DNA of 64,000 nt from Chelatococcus reniformis (GTDB lineage Bacteria; Pseudomonadota; Alphaproteobacteria; Rhizobiales; Beijerinckiaceae): NCBI RefSeq assembly GCF_014640075.1, contig NZ_BMGG01000002.1, forward strand, positions 743,234 through 807,233, written 5' to 3'. Positions within the stretch are counted from its first letter, which is position 1. Each line of letters opens with the position of its first letter. Under the pieces are notes generated by a model, which did not search any database, was not told where the DNA came from, and worked only from the letters and a program-made list of their open reading frames with translations. The translations under genes and the position numbers were made by a program. Of the stretch, positions 1 to 9,397 are shown piece by piece.

Positions 1-285
1 GGGCTCGCCGTGGTAGCGGACGCGGCCTGCGGCGAACAGCGGATGATCCGCAATGCCGATGCCGTGCCGGCCCGGCGCATGCTCCGCGGTCACCACCGCG
101 CGCACGCCCGGCATGGCGCGCGCCGCCGCCGTGTCGATGCGCAGAATGCGCGCCGACGGCACCGGGGCGCGCAGCAGGGCTGCGTGAAGCACGCCCGAGA
201 CGTCCCGGTCGATCGTATAGCGCGTGCGCCCGCGCAGCTTGTCGCGTGCATCGCGCCGCGGGAAGTTGAGGGTCACCTCGGCCAT
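1..285 (-). CDS. Molybdenum hydroxylase large (molybdopterin) subunit, N-terminal fragment
   Basis: The 95 codons visible before the window edge read as the start of a xanthine dehydrogenase/CO dehydrogenase-type large subunit, which carries the molybdopterin cofactor and the hydroxylation site. The fragment contains the family's early block RYTIDRDVSGVLHAALLRAP (about residues 21-40), then RILRIDT and a YHGEP segment at the edge. The ATG at 285 has a GGAG ribosome site six bases upstream. It follows the iron-sulfur and FAD subunit genes, so the trio is a medium-small-large operon like coxMSL. A 201-base gap holding a dispersed repeat separates it from the small-subunit gene. The substrate cannot be inferred because the active-site part is outside the window. 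Confidence 0.85.
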   Translation of the reverse strand, partial: MAEVTLNFPRRDARDKLRGRTRYTIDRDVSGVLHAALLRAPVPSARILRIDTAAARAMPGVRAVVTAEHAPGRHGIGIADHPLFAAGRVRYHGEP

Positions 286-384
286 GGGCTGCTCCTGCGG
301 GCTGAAGCATCGGACCCAAGACGTGAACGCGGGCTCTTGGAAGAATCCGGGCTCTTGGGATGAATCGATGCTGAGACGAAGGGG

Positions 385-490
385 CTAGAGCATTTCCGCG
401 TTTCTTCGAATCGCCGAAATGCTCTATCTGTTTGATCTGGCGCGTTTTCTTCACGCAAACCGGCGTCCACTTCGCTCGAAAACGCTCTAG
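385..490. repeat. CTAG-bounded dispersed repeat, copy A
   Basis: This is a 106-bp element that starts CTAGAGCATTT and ends AAACGCTCTAG, so its ends form an imperfect inverted repeat (10 of 11 bases). A near-identical element lies at 46624-46727 and a short derivative at 26612-26640. The terminal CTAG provides the TAG stop of the upstream iron-sulfur subunit gene. It sits between two genes of the same operon. Confidence 0.8.
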
Positions 491-933
491 AGAGAAAGCA
501 CCGCGTCGATGATCCGCTCGTAGCCGGTACAGCGGCACACGTTGCCGCTCAGCGCGGCCTTCACCTCGTCGCGCGTCGGACGAGGCGTGACCGCAAGGAA
601 GCCGCTCAGGCTCATCAGCATGCCTGGAAAGCACATGCCGCATTGCACGACGTCGTGCTCCTCCATCACCTGCTGCAAAGGCGAGAGCGCCCCATCGGGC
701 GCGAGCGACTCGACGGTGCGTATGCGGGCACCGACGGCGAGACCCGCCGGCAGCAGGCAGGCCATGACCGGGTGGTCGTCGAGCAACACCGTGCAGGCCC
801 CACAGAATCCTTCCCGGCAGACCGGCTTGGCCCCTTTGAGGTGGAACTCGTCGCGCAGGACATCGACGAGCGGCGTCATGGCGCCGTGGCCGCTGGTGCG
901 GTCCTCGCCGTTCACGGTGAGCAGCAGCGCCAT
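487..933 (-). CDS. Molybdenum hydroxylase iron-sulfur subunit (2 x 2Fe-2S)
   Basis: This 148-residue protein is the small electron-transfer subunit of a molybdenum hydroxylase. It carries a plant-ferredoxin-type cluster site (Cys39, Cys44, Cys47, Cys59 in CREGFCGACTVL...C) followed by the helical second cluster domain (Cys98, Cys101, then Cys133 and Cys135 in CRCTGYE). All eight ligands are present and the length is normal for the family. The ATG at 933 is preferred over an upstream in-frame ATG at 993, because homology starts there and an AGGTC ribosome site sits five bases upstream. It lies 19 bases after the FAD-subunit gene. Its stop codon is formed by the end of repeat copy A. Confidence 0.92.
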   Translation of the reverse strand: MALLLTVNGEDRTSGHGAMTPLVDVLRDEFHLKGAKPVCREGFCGACTVLLDDHPVMACLLPAGLAVGARIRTVESLAPDGALSPLQQVMEEHDVVQCGMCFPGMLMSLSGFLAVTPRPTRDEVKAALSGNVCRCTGYERIIDAVLSL

Positions 934-952
934 GGCTGACCTCGTCCTCCGT

Positions 953-1819
953 TCAGCTGTGCGGTAGAAGGGCTTGCGCGGCGCGCCGCACAAGGCTGGG
1001 CAGCACCGCCAGGCGATACCAGCCGGCCGCCTCGACGCCGTCGCGGGCTACGAAATCGTCGAGACAACGGCCGGCGAGCGCGGCGGCCGCCTGCGGATCG
1101 AGCGGCCGGCCGACGAGGCCGGCCTCCAGCGTCTCCCAACGGCGCGCCACGACCTCGACCGAACCCACGGCGGCGCGCGCGGTCAGCACCGTGCTGTTCT
1201 GCCCGAGCTTCACGGCCAGGCTGACGATCGCGACGGGATAGTCGCCGGACCTGCGCAACGGGAGGCGGACGTGCGCGGAACCGCAAGCGGTGCGCGCCAC
1301 GACGATGCGCGACAGCAGCGTGCCGGGGGCGAGTTCGGAACGCCGGGCGAGGAAGCGCTCCATCGAGATCCGTTCGACGCCGTCAGGCGACGTCAGCTCG
1401 ACGTTGGCGGCAAGACAGATCAGCGCCGGAACCAGATCAGCGGAGGCGAAGTCCCAGGCGCAGAGATTGCCGCCGATCGTCGCGACTTGCCGGACCGCCG
1501 GATTGGCGGAACTGGCGGCCGCCTGCACCAGGGCGGCACAGCCGTCGATGTGCGCGAGGGCCGATGCGAGCGCCGCATGGGTGACGCAGGCCCCGATGGT
1601 GATGTCGCGCTCGCCGATCTCGACCCGACGCAGTTCGTCGATCCGCGAGAGCGCCACATAGGAGCGGTCCTGCTGGGGCCCGCCGCGCAACGGCGCACGC
1701 ATGATCCACGTCGCCCCGGCGAGCGGGGCGCCGGCGTGGCCGCGATCCGCCAGCGCCGCCACCGCGCCGTGCAGCGTCGTTGCCACGTGGAAGGTGTCTG
1801 CTCCCGTCTTCATGCGCAT
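953..1819 (-). CDS. Molybdenum hydroxylase FAD-binding (medium) subunit
   Basis: This 288-residue protein belongs to the FAD-binding subunit family of xanthine dehydrogenase/CO dehydrogenase-type enzymes. It passes electrons between the iron-sulfur subunit and an acceptor. The conserved FAD motif TIGGN is at residues 114-118, followed by the usual CAWDFASADLVPAL region. The earlier glycine motif is LAGATWIM (residues 33-40) rather than the common AGG form. It is the first gene of the operon. The start could be the ATG at 1819 or the one at 1813; neither has a clear ribosome site. The upstream region contains overlapping ATGCAT motifs at about 1816-1831. Confidence 0.9.
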   Translation of the reverse strand: MRMKTGADTFHVATTLHGAVAALADRGHAGAPLAGATWIMRAPLRGGPQQDRSYVALSRIDELRRVEIGERDITIGACVTHAALASALAHIDGCAALVQAAASSANPAVRQVATIGGNLCAWDFASADLVPALICLAANVELTSPDGVERISMERFLARRSELAPGTLLSRIVVARTACGSAHVRLPLRRSGDYPVAIVSLAVKLGQNSTVLTARAAVGSVEVVARRWETLEAGLVGRPLDPQAAAALAGRCLDDFVARDGVEAAGWYRLAVLPSLVRRAAQALLPHS

Positions 1820-1944
1820 GCATCATGCATGTTCCGGACCAGCCGGGCGTGTGGTGTGTCGCGCCGGAGCGACAGACCCGGGCGCCTCGGTATCCCGCCG
1901 CTGACGCCCTCGGGTTGGGCGACGGAGGCGATCCGCCAAAAGCG

Positions 1945-4900
1945 CTAATATTCCCACTCGGCGCCCACGCCGACCGAGGTATTGCCCGTCGCGCCGACCA
2001 GGCCCTGCACGCGGATGTGGCGCGTCACGTCCACGTCGACGGCGAGGCCTGTGGTTTCCGGGCTCGTGCCCGGCCGTACGTTGACGCGCACGCGGTTGCC
2101 GAGCGCGCGGCTCAGGTTGCCCAGCGGGCCACGGTCGCCGCTGCCCGACACGTCCGAGCCGCTGAGCCCCAACGACTGCCGCAACTGGTCGAACGCGCTG
2201 TCGCCCGCGCCTGAGAACTGTCCGGCGATCTGTGCCAGCTGGATTGCCTGGAAGGCCGAAAGCTGGCCGGCCGGCAGACCAAAGAGGATGCGGGAGATCA
2301 CCTCTTCCTGCGGCAAGTCTGGGCTCGAGGAGAAGGTGAAGACCGGCTCGGCCGCCGGGCCGGAAACCGCGATGCGCGCGGTGACACCGGCAGACTGGTT
2401 CTCCGCAATGAAATCGAGCTCGGGGCTGAGCGTGCCGGAGAAGACCACACGTCCCCTGGTGAAGTTCAGCGTCTGCGAGCCGAGGTCGAAGCGCCCCCGC
2501 TGCAACTCGAATGCGCCCTGCGGCGTCGGTGCCGACAGCAGCCCCGTGACCATCAGCTGCCCGCCGAGATCGGCGCTGATGCCGCGGCCGTGCACGTAGA
2601 TGCGGCCCGGGGAGGTCACGCTGATATTGAGGACCGCGTCGAACGGCGTCGCGCGCTTGCCGCGTGTCTTGGCCTTGGCGGCCACCGCCAGGCGCGCTCT
2701 GGCCTGCGGTGACGGATTGATCTGGCGGGTGCCAGGTATGGGCTTCAGGGTGTTCGGTAGCTGCTCGGGGACGCTGATGTCCAGGGTCTGGATCCCGACG
2801 ATGCCGCCGATCGTCGGCCGCTGTGCCAGCGGGCCGGTGACTGCCAGATCCAGGTTCACCTCGCCGCGAACGGTCCCGTCGTTCATCAGCTGGGCATTGC
2901 GGCCGGTAATCTTGAGCGAACCGGGGAAGCCGGCAGCGGGATCGAGCCGCACGGTGCCGCCCAAGGCGAGCGTTCCGCCGTTAGGCGTCGCCGCCGTCAG
3001 CCGCTCGACCACCACCTCCTGGCCGCGAGCCGTGATACGCCCCTGGATCCGGTCGACGCGCATGCCCATGCTGGCATCTGAATAGGCGCCTGAAGCGATT
3101 GTGACGGCACCGTCAGCGGCGGGACGGGCCAATGTGCCGCCGAGGCGGACGTCGACGTTGGCGTTGCCGGTCAGGCGCCGGCCGGCGGGGGCAAGGATGA
3201 CGTTGGCGACCGCAAGGTCGAGCCGCCCCTGCGCCCGCAGATCGATCGCCCCCGTCGTATCGAGCGGCACGCCGCCGTTGGCCGTAAGGCTCAGGACGCG
3301 GCCGGCGTTCGCCCTGGCATCGAGTGAACTGCGGCCGGCGCCCAACCGCCCGCTCGCGGTCGCATCGATGGGCGGCAGGCCGGTGCCTTTGAGCTGAGGC
3401 GCCATCAGGCGGGCGACGCGCACTCGCCAGTCACCGGCGAGTTGCGCCGCAGGCCCCTTGAGCCGCGCCTCGCCATCGACCGTCCCGGTGAGCCCCAGGC
3501 CCGGCACGGCGATGTCTGCCGCCGAGAGCGGCACGGCCCGCGCGTTGACGGACAGGTCGAGCTCGGAACCGACGAGACCCTCGGCGGAGATGCGGCCGCC
3601 ATCGACGGCAACGGCTACGTTGCGGATGTCGGCACTGCCGCCCTTGAGGGTCACCGTCGCGGGGCCGGCCAGCGCCAGTTGGCGATTGCCGCGCCGGGCC
3701 GTGAACGAAGCGATCTCGATGCGCGTCGCATCGCCCGGCACCACCCGGCCGCGCGTGCTGAGCGTAAAGCCGACCGCCTGAGCCTGCAGCGTGATGTCGC
3801 TCGCCGCGGGCGTGCCTTTGGCGTCGAAGCGGATCTGCGACAGCTGCTGGCCCGCGACCTCCACGCGATCGATGCTGGCCGAGCCGTCGATCACCGGCCG
3901 CCGGTAGACATCGCTCGCCGCCACCTGCGCGGCGACGCGGTCGGCGCGGATATCGCCAAAGCGCAGGCGATTGCCGTTGGCCTCGAGCCGCACGCCCTGG
4001 CCCCCGCCGTCGGCGCTGAGCGCCAGGGCGGCGTTGAGGTCGCCGGAGAGGTGCGTCAGCAGGAGCGCCGAAATGTCGTCCAGGTTACCCGCGGCAATGC
4101 TGATGCGGCCGCTGGCGAGATTGGCGCCGTCGAGCGTGACGCCGCCATCGATCTTGACAGAGCCCACGGCCAGGTCGAGCCGGTCGAGCAGCCAGCCGCC
4201 CTCCTGGCGCTTGGCGAGATGGATCTGACCGCTGGCCGGCGCAGCGCCGACCCGGCCGGCCAGAGTCGCTTGCAGGGCAAGCGGGCCGAGCAGGTCCTTT
4301 GCCGTGACGTCGAGCGCGAGCTGGGGAATGGGACGGCCCAGGGCCGTCGCCTGGCTCAGGGCAACGCGCGCCGTGGCGGCCAGCCCGTGGAGCGGTCCGC
4401 TGAGGCGGGCCGTCGCCTCTCCCTTCCCCGTCAACCGGCTGTCGGCGCGGCTGAGATCGGCGACGGTGACCTTGGCATCGACCGCCGATCCCTCGGGCCG
4501 GACCTCGCCATTGACGGTGGCGGCAGCGTGAACGCCGGTGAGCGCGAGATTGTCGAAGCCGTAGCCGCCGCGCGGCATGGTGCGGATGGTGCCGGCGAGC
4601 GCGAGCTTGCCGCCGGCCAGATTGTCGACGGGGGCGATCCCGGTGCCGAAGGCGGCCGTGCGGCCATCGACGACCGCCCTCACCTGGCTGAAACGCGGCG
4701 CGCCGCTGAGCTCTGCACCCAGATTGGCGGTGCCCCGCAAAGCGAGCCCGGTCAGCGCTCTGAAGCGCGCCAGGTCCGGCACCTTGACGGAGGCGCGGCC
4801 GGCCAGCTCGCGGCTCCCGGCCCTGCCCGTGTAGTCGGCACTCAACGTCGGGCTCTGCAACCGCAGCACGGTAAAATCGGCCACGCCGCTGCGATCGAGC

Positions 4901-6258
4901 GTGCCGTGCAGGGATGCCTCGAGCCGATCGCCGACGGCCTCGGCGTAGCCTCGGTCGGCGAGCTTCATGCCGGCGACGGCCGCGTCGCCCGAGAGCGTGA
5001 TCTTGGCGTTGCGGTCGCTCAGCGCGCCCGTCGAGACCGCGGTGAAGGTCGCCTTGGCGCTGTCGAAGCGGCCAGACGGCAGCTTGGCATCCCTTGCCTC
5101 GAGCGTGGCGTTGACCGTCGGGCTCGCCGCCGGGCCGACAATCGAGGCGTCGAAGGCGAGCTTGTCGATCTCGGCAACACCGGCCCGGGTGCGACTGCCG
5201 TCGTTGGGCAGGGCGGCCGCCTGCACCTTGATGTCCAGACCATAGTCCTTGGCAATCGTGCCGTTGACGGCCAGTCGCGCCACTTGCGAAGCAATGGCCA
5301 CGTCGGCCAAGCGGGTCGTGCCATCGTCCCCGAAGATGACATTGCCGCCGAGCCGGGTCGTGCCCGCGAACACCGGGGCGACCACCGCCGGGAACAGCCC
5401 CTCGATCCTGGCGTCGAGATTGAGGCCGAGCGTGCGGACCGTACCGTCCCGCTGCAATTGGGCACCACCCTGCGCACCGATGTCGGGACCGGCGTCGAAA
5501 TTGAGGTTGGCGGCGAAGGCCTGCAGCGTGCCGTTGCCGCGCAGATCGAGCTTGACGGGAGGCAGGCCCGGAATGGAGGCCGCGCGCGCCAGGATGCCGC
5601 CCTCCGGCTCGTCGAAGTTCAACGCCAGCGTCAGCGCCTGAGTCTGGGGCACCAACTCGAGGCGGGCGTCAAACGTGCCGGGCGCGTCGAGACGGCGCGC
5701 GTCGAGCTTCACGTTGAGCCCCTCGGAGGGGTCGCCGAGCCGTAGATCGCCGCTGGCCGTCAGCCGGGCGGCCGTCCCCACGATCGGCTCGCCGAGCGAG
5801 AGCTCCGCCAGCTTGAAGTCGCGCACCACGACTTCGACGGGAAGCTCCGGCAGCAGCGGCTCGTCGGCCCCCGCAACCGGTTCGTCCGCGGGCAGCGGGC
5901 GGCGCAGCATCTCAAGCCGGCCGATCTCCAATCGGTCGACATCGAGACGACCGGAGAGCAGGGCGAGCCGGCGCCACACCAGCCTGGCACTGTCGAGCCT
6001 GAACCACACGCCATCACGGTCGGCGATGGTGATGTTGCGGATGGTGGCATCGGAGGATAGCGCCCCCTCGACCGAGCCGATCGATACCTGCGTCGTGGGC
6101 GTGGACAGCGCGCGTGAGATCAGGTTGCCGAGCACGGTGCGTTCGGCGTCGTCGCTGTGCCCGACGAGCGGATTCACGAGCCAGGCGGCTAGGAGCAACG
6201 CCAATCCGAACGGCAGCGCCAGCAATCGGGACCAGAACAGGCGTCGCGATACGCGCAT
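1945..6258 (-). CDS. tamB: Translocation and assembly module subunit TamB
   Basis: This 1437-residue protein is a TamB/DUF490 inner-membrane-anchored periplasmic protein that partners TamA in outer-membrane protein insertion and lipid transport. One N-terminal membrane segment (about residues 10-28) is followed by a very long region of repeated beta-rich segments. The C-terminal TamB domain includes the FELQRGRFDLGSQTLNFTRG block, a repeated feature of this family, and ends in aromatic EWEY. Its ATG overlaps the tamA stop by one base (ATGA), so the two are translationally coupled. The length is typical for alphaproteobacterial TamB. Several long antisense reading frames across it are compositional shadows. 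Confidence 0.95.
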   Translation of the reverse strand: MRVSRRLFWSRLLALPFGLALLLAAWLVNPLVGHSDDAERTVLGNLISRALSTPTTQVSIGSVEGALSSDATIRNITIADRDGVWFRLDSARLVWRRLALLSGRLDVDRLEIGRLEMLRRPLPADEPVAGADEPLLPELPVEVVVRDFKLAELSLGEPIVGTAARLTASGDLRLGDPSEGLNVKLDARRLDAPGTFDARLELVPQTQALTLALNFDEPEGGILARAASIPGLPPVKLDLRGNGTLQAFAANLNFDAGPDIGAQGGAQLQRDGTVRTLGLNLDARIEGLFPAVVAPVFAGTTRLGGNVIFGDDGTTRLADVAIASQVARLAVNGTIAKDYGLDIKVQAAALPNDGSRTRAGVAEIDKLAFDASIVGPAASPTVNATLEARDAKLPSGRFDSAKATFTAVSTGALSDRNAKITLSGDAAVAGMKLADRGYAEAVGDRLEASLHGTLDRSGVADFTVLRLQSPTLSADYTGRAGSRELAGRASVKVPDLARFRALTGLALRGTANLGAELSGAPRFSQVRAVVDGRTAAFGTGIAPVDNLAGGKLALAGTIRTMPRGGYGFDNLALTGVHAAATVNGEVRPEGSAVDAKVTVADLSRADSRLTGKGEATARLSGPLHGLAATARVALSQATALGRPIPQLALDVTAKDLLGPLALQATLAGRVGAAPASGQIHLAKRQEGGWLLDRLDLAVGSVKIDGGVTLDGANLASGRISIAAGNLDDISALLLTHLSGDLNAALALSADGGGQGVRLEANGNRLRFGDIRADRVAAQVAASDVYRRPVIDGSASIDRVEVAGQQLSQIRFDAKGTPAASDITLQAQAVGFTLSTRGRVVPGDATRIEIASFTARRGNRQLALAGPATVTLKGGSADIRNVAVAVDGGRISAEGLVGSELDLSVNARAVPLSAADIAVPGLGLTGTVDGEARLKGPAAQLAGDWRVRVARLMAPQLKGTGLPPIDATASGRLGAGRSSLDARANAGRVLSLTANGGVPLDTTGAIDLRAQGRLDLAVANVILAPAGRRLTGNANVDVRLGGTLARPAADGAVTIASGAYSDASMGMRVDRIQGRITARGQEVVVERLTAATPNGGTLALGGTVRLDPAAGFPGSLKITGRNAQLMNDGTVRGEVNLDLAVTGPLAQRPTIGGIVGIQTLDISVPEQLPNTLKPIPGTRQINPSPQARARLAVAAKAKTRGKRATPFDAVLNISVTSPGRIYVHGRGISADLGGQLMVTGLLSAPTPQGAFELQRGRFDLGSQTLNFTRGRVVFSGTLSPELDFIAENQSAGVTARIAVSGPAAEPVFTFSSSPDLPQEEVISRILFGLPAGQLSAFQAIQLAQIAGQFSGAGDSAFDQLRQSLGLSGSDVSGSGDRGPLGNLSRALGNRVRVNVRPGTSPETTGLAVDVDVTRHIRVQGLVGATGNTSVGVGAEWEY

Positions 6259-8246
6259 CAGAAGGTCTGCCCTATGCTGATGTAGAGGCTTGCCGGCGTG
6301 TCGCCGGGGCGGCGGTCGAGCGGGAATGCGACGTCGGCACGGATCGGGCCGATGGGCGTGTAATAGCGCAGCCCGAGGCCCACCGATTTGTAGAGCTTGT
6401 CCTTCAGGTTCGGAAAACTCGATTCGAAGGCGTTGCCGGCGTCGAAGAACGGCACGATGCCGATCGTGTCGGTGATTTTGATCCGCGCTTCAAAGCTCGC
6501 CTCCAGTAGGCTGCGGCCCCCGACGACGAAGCCGAACGGCCCGGTCGGACCGAGGCTCTGGCGCCGATAACCCCTGACCGACGCCGCGCCGCCGGCATAA
6601 AAGCGGTGGTTGGCGGGGATCTCGTCGAGCCCGGGACCACCGAGCGTGCCGATGGCGGCGCGGGCGGCGAGCACGAAACGGGCATCGTCGTCGAGCGCCA
6701 GGTAAGTGGAGGCTTGCAGCCGCGCCTCGGCGAAGCCGACGGTGGAGCCGAGGAATTCCGGATAGGGCGTCGCCGAGCCGACGATCTTCACGCCGCGTGT
6801 GGGGTCCAGGGGATTGTCGGTCGAGTCGTAGGCCACCGACACCGGCAGACCGACGATGAAATAGTCGATGTTGCTGATGACGTCGCTGGTCTGGCCGCGC
6901 TCGGCGCGGATGCCGCCCTGCACGAAGAAGGTGTCGCTGATGCGGTGGCGGATCGAGATCGCCCCCTGCACGTCGCGGACGGTGTAGCCACCGAAGCGGT
7001 CGCCGCCGGTGCGGTCTCGCTCGGCCATGACCTCGGCGATCAGATCGTTCCGCGTGCCGCCGAGCGCCGGCTTGATGAAGGTGGCACGGAAGCGCCCGCC
7101 CACATCGGACGGCAGAATGTCCTGGAAGCTGCGGAGCCGCGTCCCATCGTTGCGCGGCGCGATGAACAGGCTCCCCTCCAGGCGCAGTTGCTCCGCACCG
7201 CCGAACAGGTTGCGGTGCTCCCAATAGCCGCGCACCGAAGGTCCATCGAGGGTGGAGAAGCCGGCGGAGAAGCCGATGACGCGCGGCAGCCGCTCGCCGA
7301 CGTCGACGAAGACCGGGATGCGGCCCTCCGCGTCGAGCGCATCGGCCTGGCTCACCCGCACCGACCCGATCGCCGGAATCGACGCTACCGACTTGCGCGT
7401 CCGCGTCAGCGCTCTGGGCGAATAGGGATCGCCCGGTTCCAGATAGACGAACGAGCGCACCACCGCCGGATCGACATTCTGGGTGCCGCTGACACCGACT
7501 TCGCCGATCGGCGCCACGGGCCCCGGAGCCACGGCAAACACCACGTCCATGCGCAACGTCGAGTGGTCGACCGTCGGGCGGATGTCGATGCCCTTGGCGA
7601 GGGGGTGGGATTGGTCGCGGAAATAATCGACGATCCGCGCCTGCGCGCCCCGCAGCAATGCCGCGCGCGCCGGATCACCCGGCACGAGCTTCAGCGTCTT
7701 GCGCGGCAGCTCGGCTTCGGAGAACGGGCTGCCCGCGCCATCGACGACCTCGATGGAGCCGATCGTGTAGAGGGGACCCAACGTCGCCACGACACGCACG
7801 GGCACGACGCGCGCGCCCCTGTTGGCCTGTGCGGCCCGCGCCGCGGCAGCCACCGTCGCCTCGGTGACCGGCAGTTGGAGCGGCGTGCCGGCCACCTCGA
7901 TGACGACGGCGGCGTCGTAATAACCTTCCGCCCACAGGGCATCGACCATCGGCGCCAGATCAATGGCCGCGCGCTGCGCGAGCGCTGCGCCGTCGGGCGG
8001 TGCGTCCATGCGCAAACGATAGAGGTTGGACACACTGCGCAAAGCAGAAGTCGCCGCCCGATCACCCCCGGTGTCGAAGGTGACCTCATAGGAGAGCGTG
8101 TCGGGCGTGGGCGCGGGCGGCTCCTCGCTGCCGAACAGGCCGAAGAAGTCGAACGCCCGTGCGTCATCCGCGCTCGAAGCGAGAGCGAGGCAGACCAGTA
8201 ACCCGATGAGTGCCGGGCCGAGGCGACCTCGGGGCACCAGACGCAT
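6258..8246 (-). CDS. tamA: Translocation and assembly module subunit TamA (Omp85 family)
   Basis: This 662-residue Omp85-family outer-membrane protein has a signal peptide (about residues 1-31), POTRA domains and a C-terminal 16-strand barrel. The barrel carries the conserved lumenal-loop motif VRGY (in GGAASVRGYRRQSLGP) and ends in a terminal phenylalanine (SIGQTF). It works with TamB encoded directly downstream. The ATG at 8246 is chosen because a hydrophobic signal peptide begins there and GGAGAA lies six bases upstream. A longer in-frame start at 8357 would bury the signal peptide. The 275 bases upstream to the hydrolase gene probably hold its promoter. Confidence 0.93.
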   Translation of the reverse strand: MRLVPRGRLGPALIGLLVCLALASSADDARAFDFFGLFGSEEPPAPTPDTLSYEVTFDTGGDRAATSALRSVSNLYRLRMDAPPDGAALAQRAAIDLAPMVDALWAEGYYDAAVVIEVAGTPLQLPVTEATVAAAARAAQANRGARVVPVRVVATLGPLYTIGSIEVVDGAGSPFSEAELPRKTLKLVPGDPARAALLRGAQARIVDYFRDQSHPLAKGIDIRPTVDHSTLRMDVVFAVAPGPVAPIGEVGVSGTQNVDPAVVRSFVYLEPGDPYSPRALTRTRKSVASIPAIGSVRVSQADALDAEGRIPVFVDVGERLPRVIGFSAGFSTLDGPSVRGYWEHRNLFGGAEQLRLEGSLFIAPRNDGTRLRSFQDILPSDVGGRFRATFIKPALGGTRNDLIAEVMAERDRTGGDRFGGYTVRDVQGAISIRHRISDTFFVQGGIRAERGQTSDVISNIDYFIVGLPVSVAYDSTDNPLDPTRGVKIVGSATPYPEFLGSTVGFAEARLQASTYLALDDDARFVLAARAAIGTLGGPGLDEIPANHRFYAGGAASVRGYRRQSLGPTGPFGFVVGGRSLLEASFEARIKITDTIGIVPFFDAGNAFESSFPNLKDKLYKSVGLGLRYYTPIGPIRADVAFPLDRRPGDTPASLYISIGQTF

Positions 8247-8521
8247 ACGCTTCTCCAGGCTCCGGCGGCGACACGCGCGGGGGTGGAACGCCCCCTTTGT
8301 GCCGTCGCCGGCCAGATCAGTCCACCCGCGAAGCCACACTTTCGCCAATTGGCGCACCGCGACACCGCGGGCGCGATCATGCCCCGCAAGTGGTTAAGTC
8401 GATCTTTTCATGGGGCTGGCGGCGCAACCTCGGCCGTGCCGATCACAATGCCGCGCGAAAGACGGCGGACCGCGAACGCGCCGTGACCGGGTGGAATCAG
8501 CCTGTCACGGCGCCGGTGTAC

Positions 8522-9376
8522 TCAGGCGATCTCCAGCCTGAAGCCGTCACCGTCCCGCTGCACCCGGCCGCGGCCGGCGCCGGTGAAGTGCCCCCCGAGC
8601 AACGGCGTGCCGGCTGCCGCGAGGCGATCGAACAGCGCCCGGCGCGTCGCTGCGGACTGGCTCTTGTCGTAGTCGGCCGACGACGACCAATCCGGCCGGG
8701 CGATCTGGCAGGGGTGGTGCATGACGTCACCGCCGAGCAGCAACTCCTCGCCCTTGGACCGGATCAGCAGGCTGAGATGGCCGATGCTGTGTCCGGGGGT
8801 CGCGACGAGCGAGATGCCCGGCGCAATCTCGTCCTCAGGATCGGCCAGGTCGACGAGGCCCGCCGCGTCCACGGGACGAACGGAGTCCTCGAAGACCGCG
8901 CGGTGCTCGGCGTCGTCCTGCTGGTCGCGCCAATAGTCGAACTCCGTCCGGCCCATGATGTGACGTGCCTTGGCGAACGTCGGCACCCACGTCTCGCCCT
9001 GCCGCGTCGTGTTCCAGCCGACGTGGTCCACGTGCAGGTGGGTGTTGACCACCAGGTCGACATCGGCCGCCGGGGCGCCCGCCTCGGCCAGCTTCTCCAG
9101 GAACGGCTCGGTGCGATCGTTCCAATGGGGCACCTTGCGACCGCTCTTACCGTTGCCCAGGCCGGTGTCGACCAGCATCAGCACGTCCGGCGTCCTGACG
9201 ACGAACGTCTGCACGGCGATCTTGAGGCGGCCGCGCTCGTCGGCGAAGTGCGGCTCCAGCCAGCCGATCTTCTGCACCTCGTCGGGCGTGGCATCGGGCA
9301 GGATAAAGCGGCTGCCGCCGGTCGCCTCCAGCTCGACGACCCGGGTCACAGTTGCGTCTCCGACCTTGAACTGCAT
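8522..9376 (-). CDS. MBL-fold metallo-hydrolase
   Basis: This protein of about 284 residues has a metallo-beta-lactamase fold. The metal motif NTHLHVDHVGWN places His113, His115, Asp117 and His118 at the dinuclear site. A downstream GHSIGHLSLL block and a GGDVMHHP block supply the further metal ligands. The overall layout resembles quorum-quenching lactonases and methyl parathion hydrolase-like enzymes, but the substrate is not evident. The start at 9376 has a GGAGAGG ribosome site nine bases upstream; an ATG at 9394 is the alternative. It is the last gene of the minus-strand catabolic set and may open a lactone or hydrolyse an ester in that pathway (inference). Confidence 0.88.
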   Translation of the reverse strand: MQFKVGDATVTRVVELEATGGSRFILPDATPDEVQKIGWLEPHFADERGRLKIAVQTFVVRTPDVLMLVDTGLGNGKSGRKVPHWNDRTEPFLEKLAEAGAPAADVDLVVNTHLHVDHVGWNTTRQGETWVPTFAKARHIMGRTEFDYWRDQQDDAEHRAVFEDSVRPVDAAGLVDLADPEDEIAPGISLVATPGHSIGHLSLLIRSKGEELLLGGDVMHHPCQIARPDWSSSADYDKSQSAATRRALFDRLAAAGTPLLGGHFTGAGRGRVQRDGDGFRLEIA

Positions 9377-9397
9377 CCGACCAGCCCTCTCCATATC

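Noticed and set aside
1811..1831. Overlapping ATGCAT palindromes at the start of the FAD-subunit gene
   Set aside because: They could be an operator, but they overlap the start codons and there is nothing independent to support a regulator.
3442..5745. Long open frame (767 codons) on the plus strand inside tamB
   Set aside because: It is antisense to tamB, has low-complexity Arg/Ala/Gly-rich translation and no domain or ribosome site; it is a GC-composition shadow.
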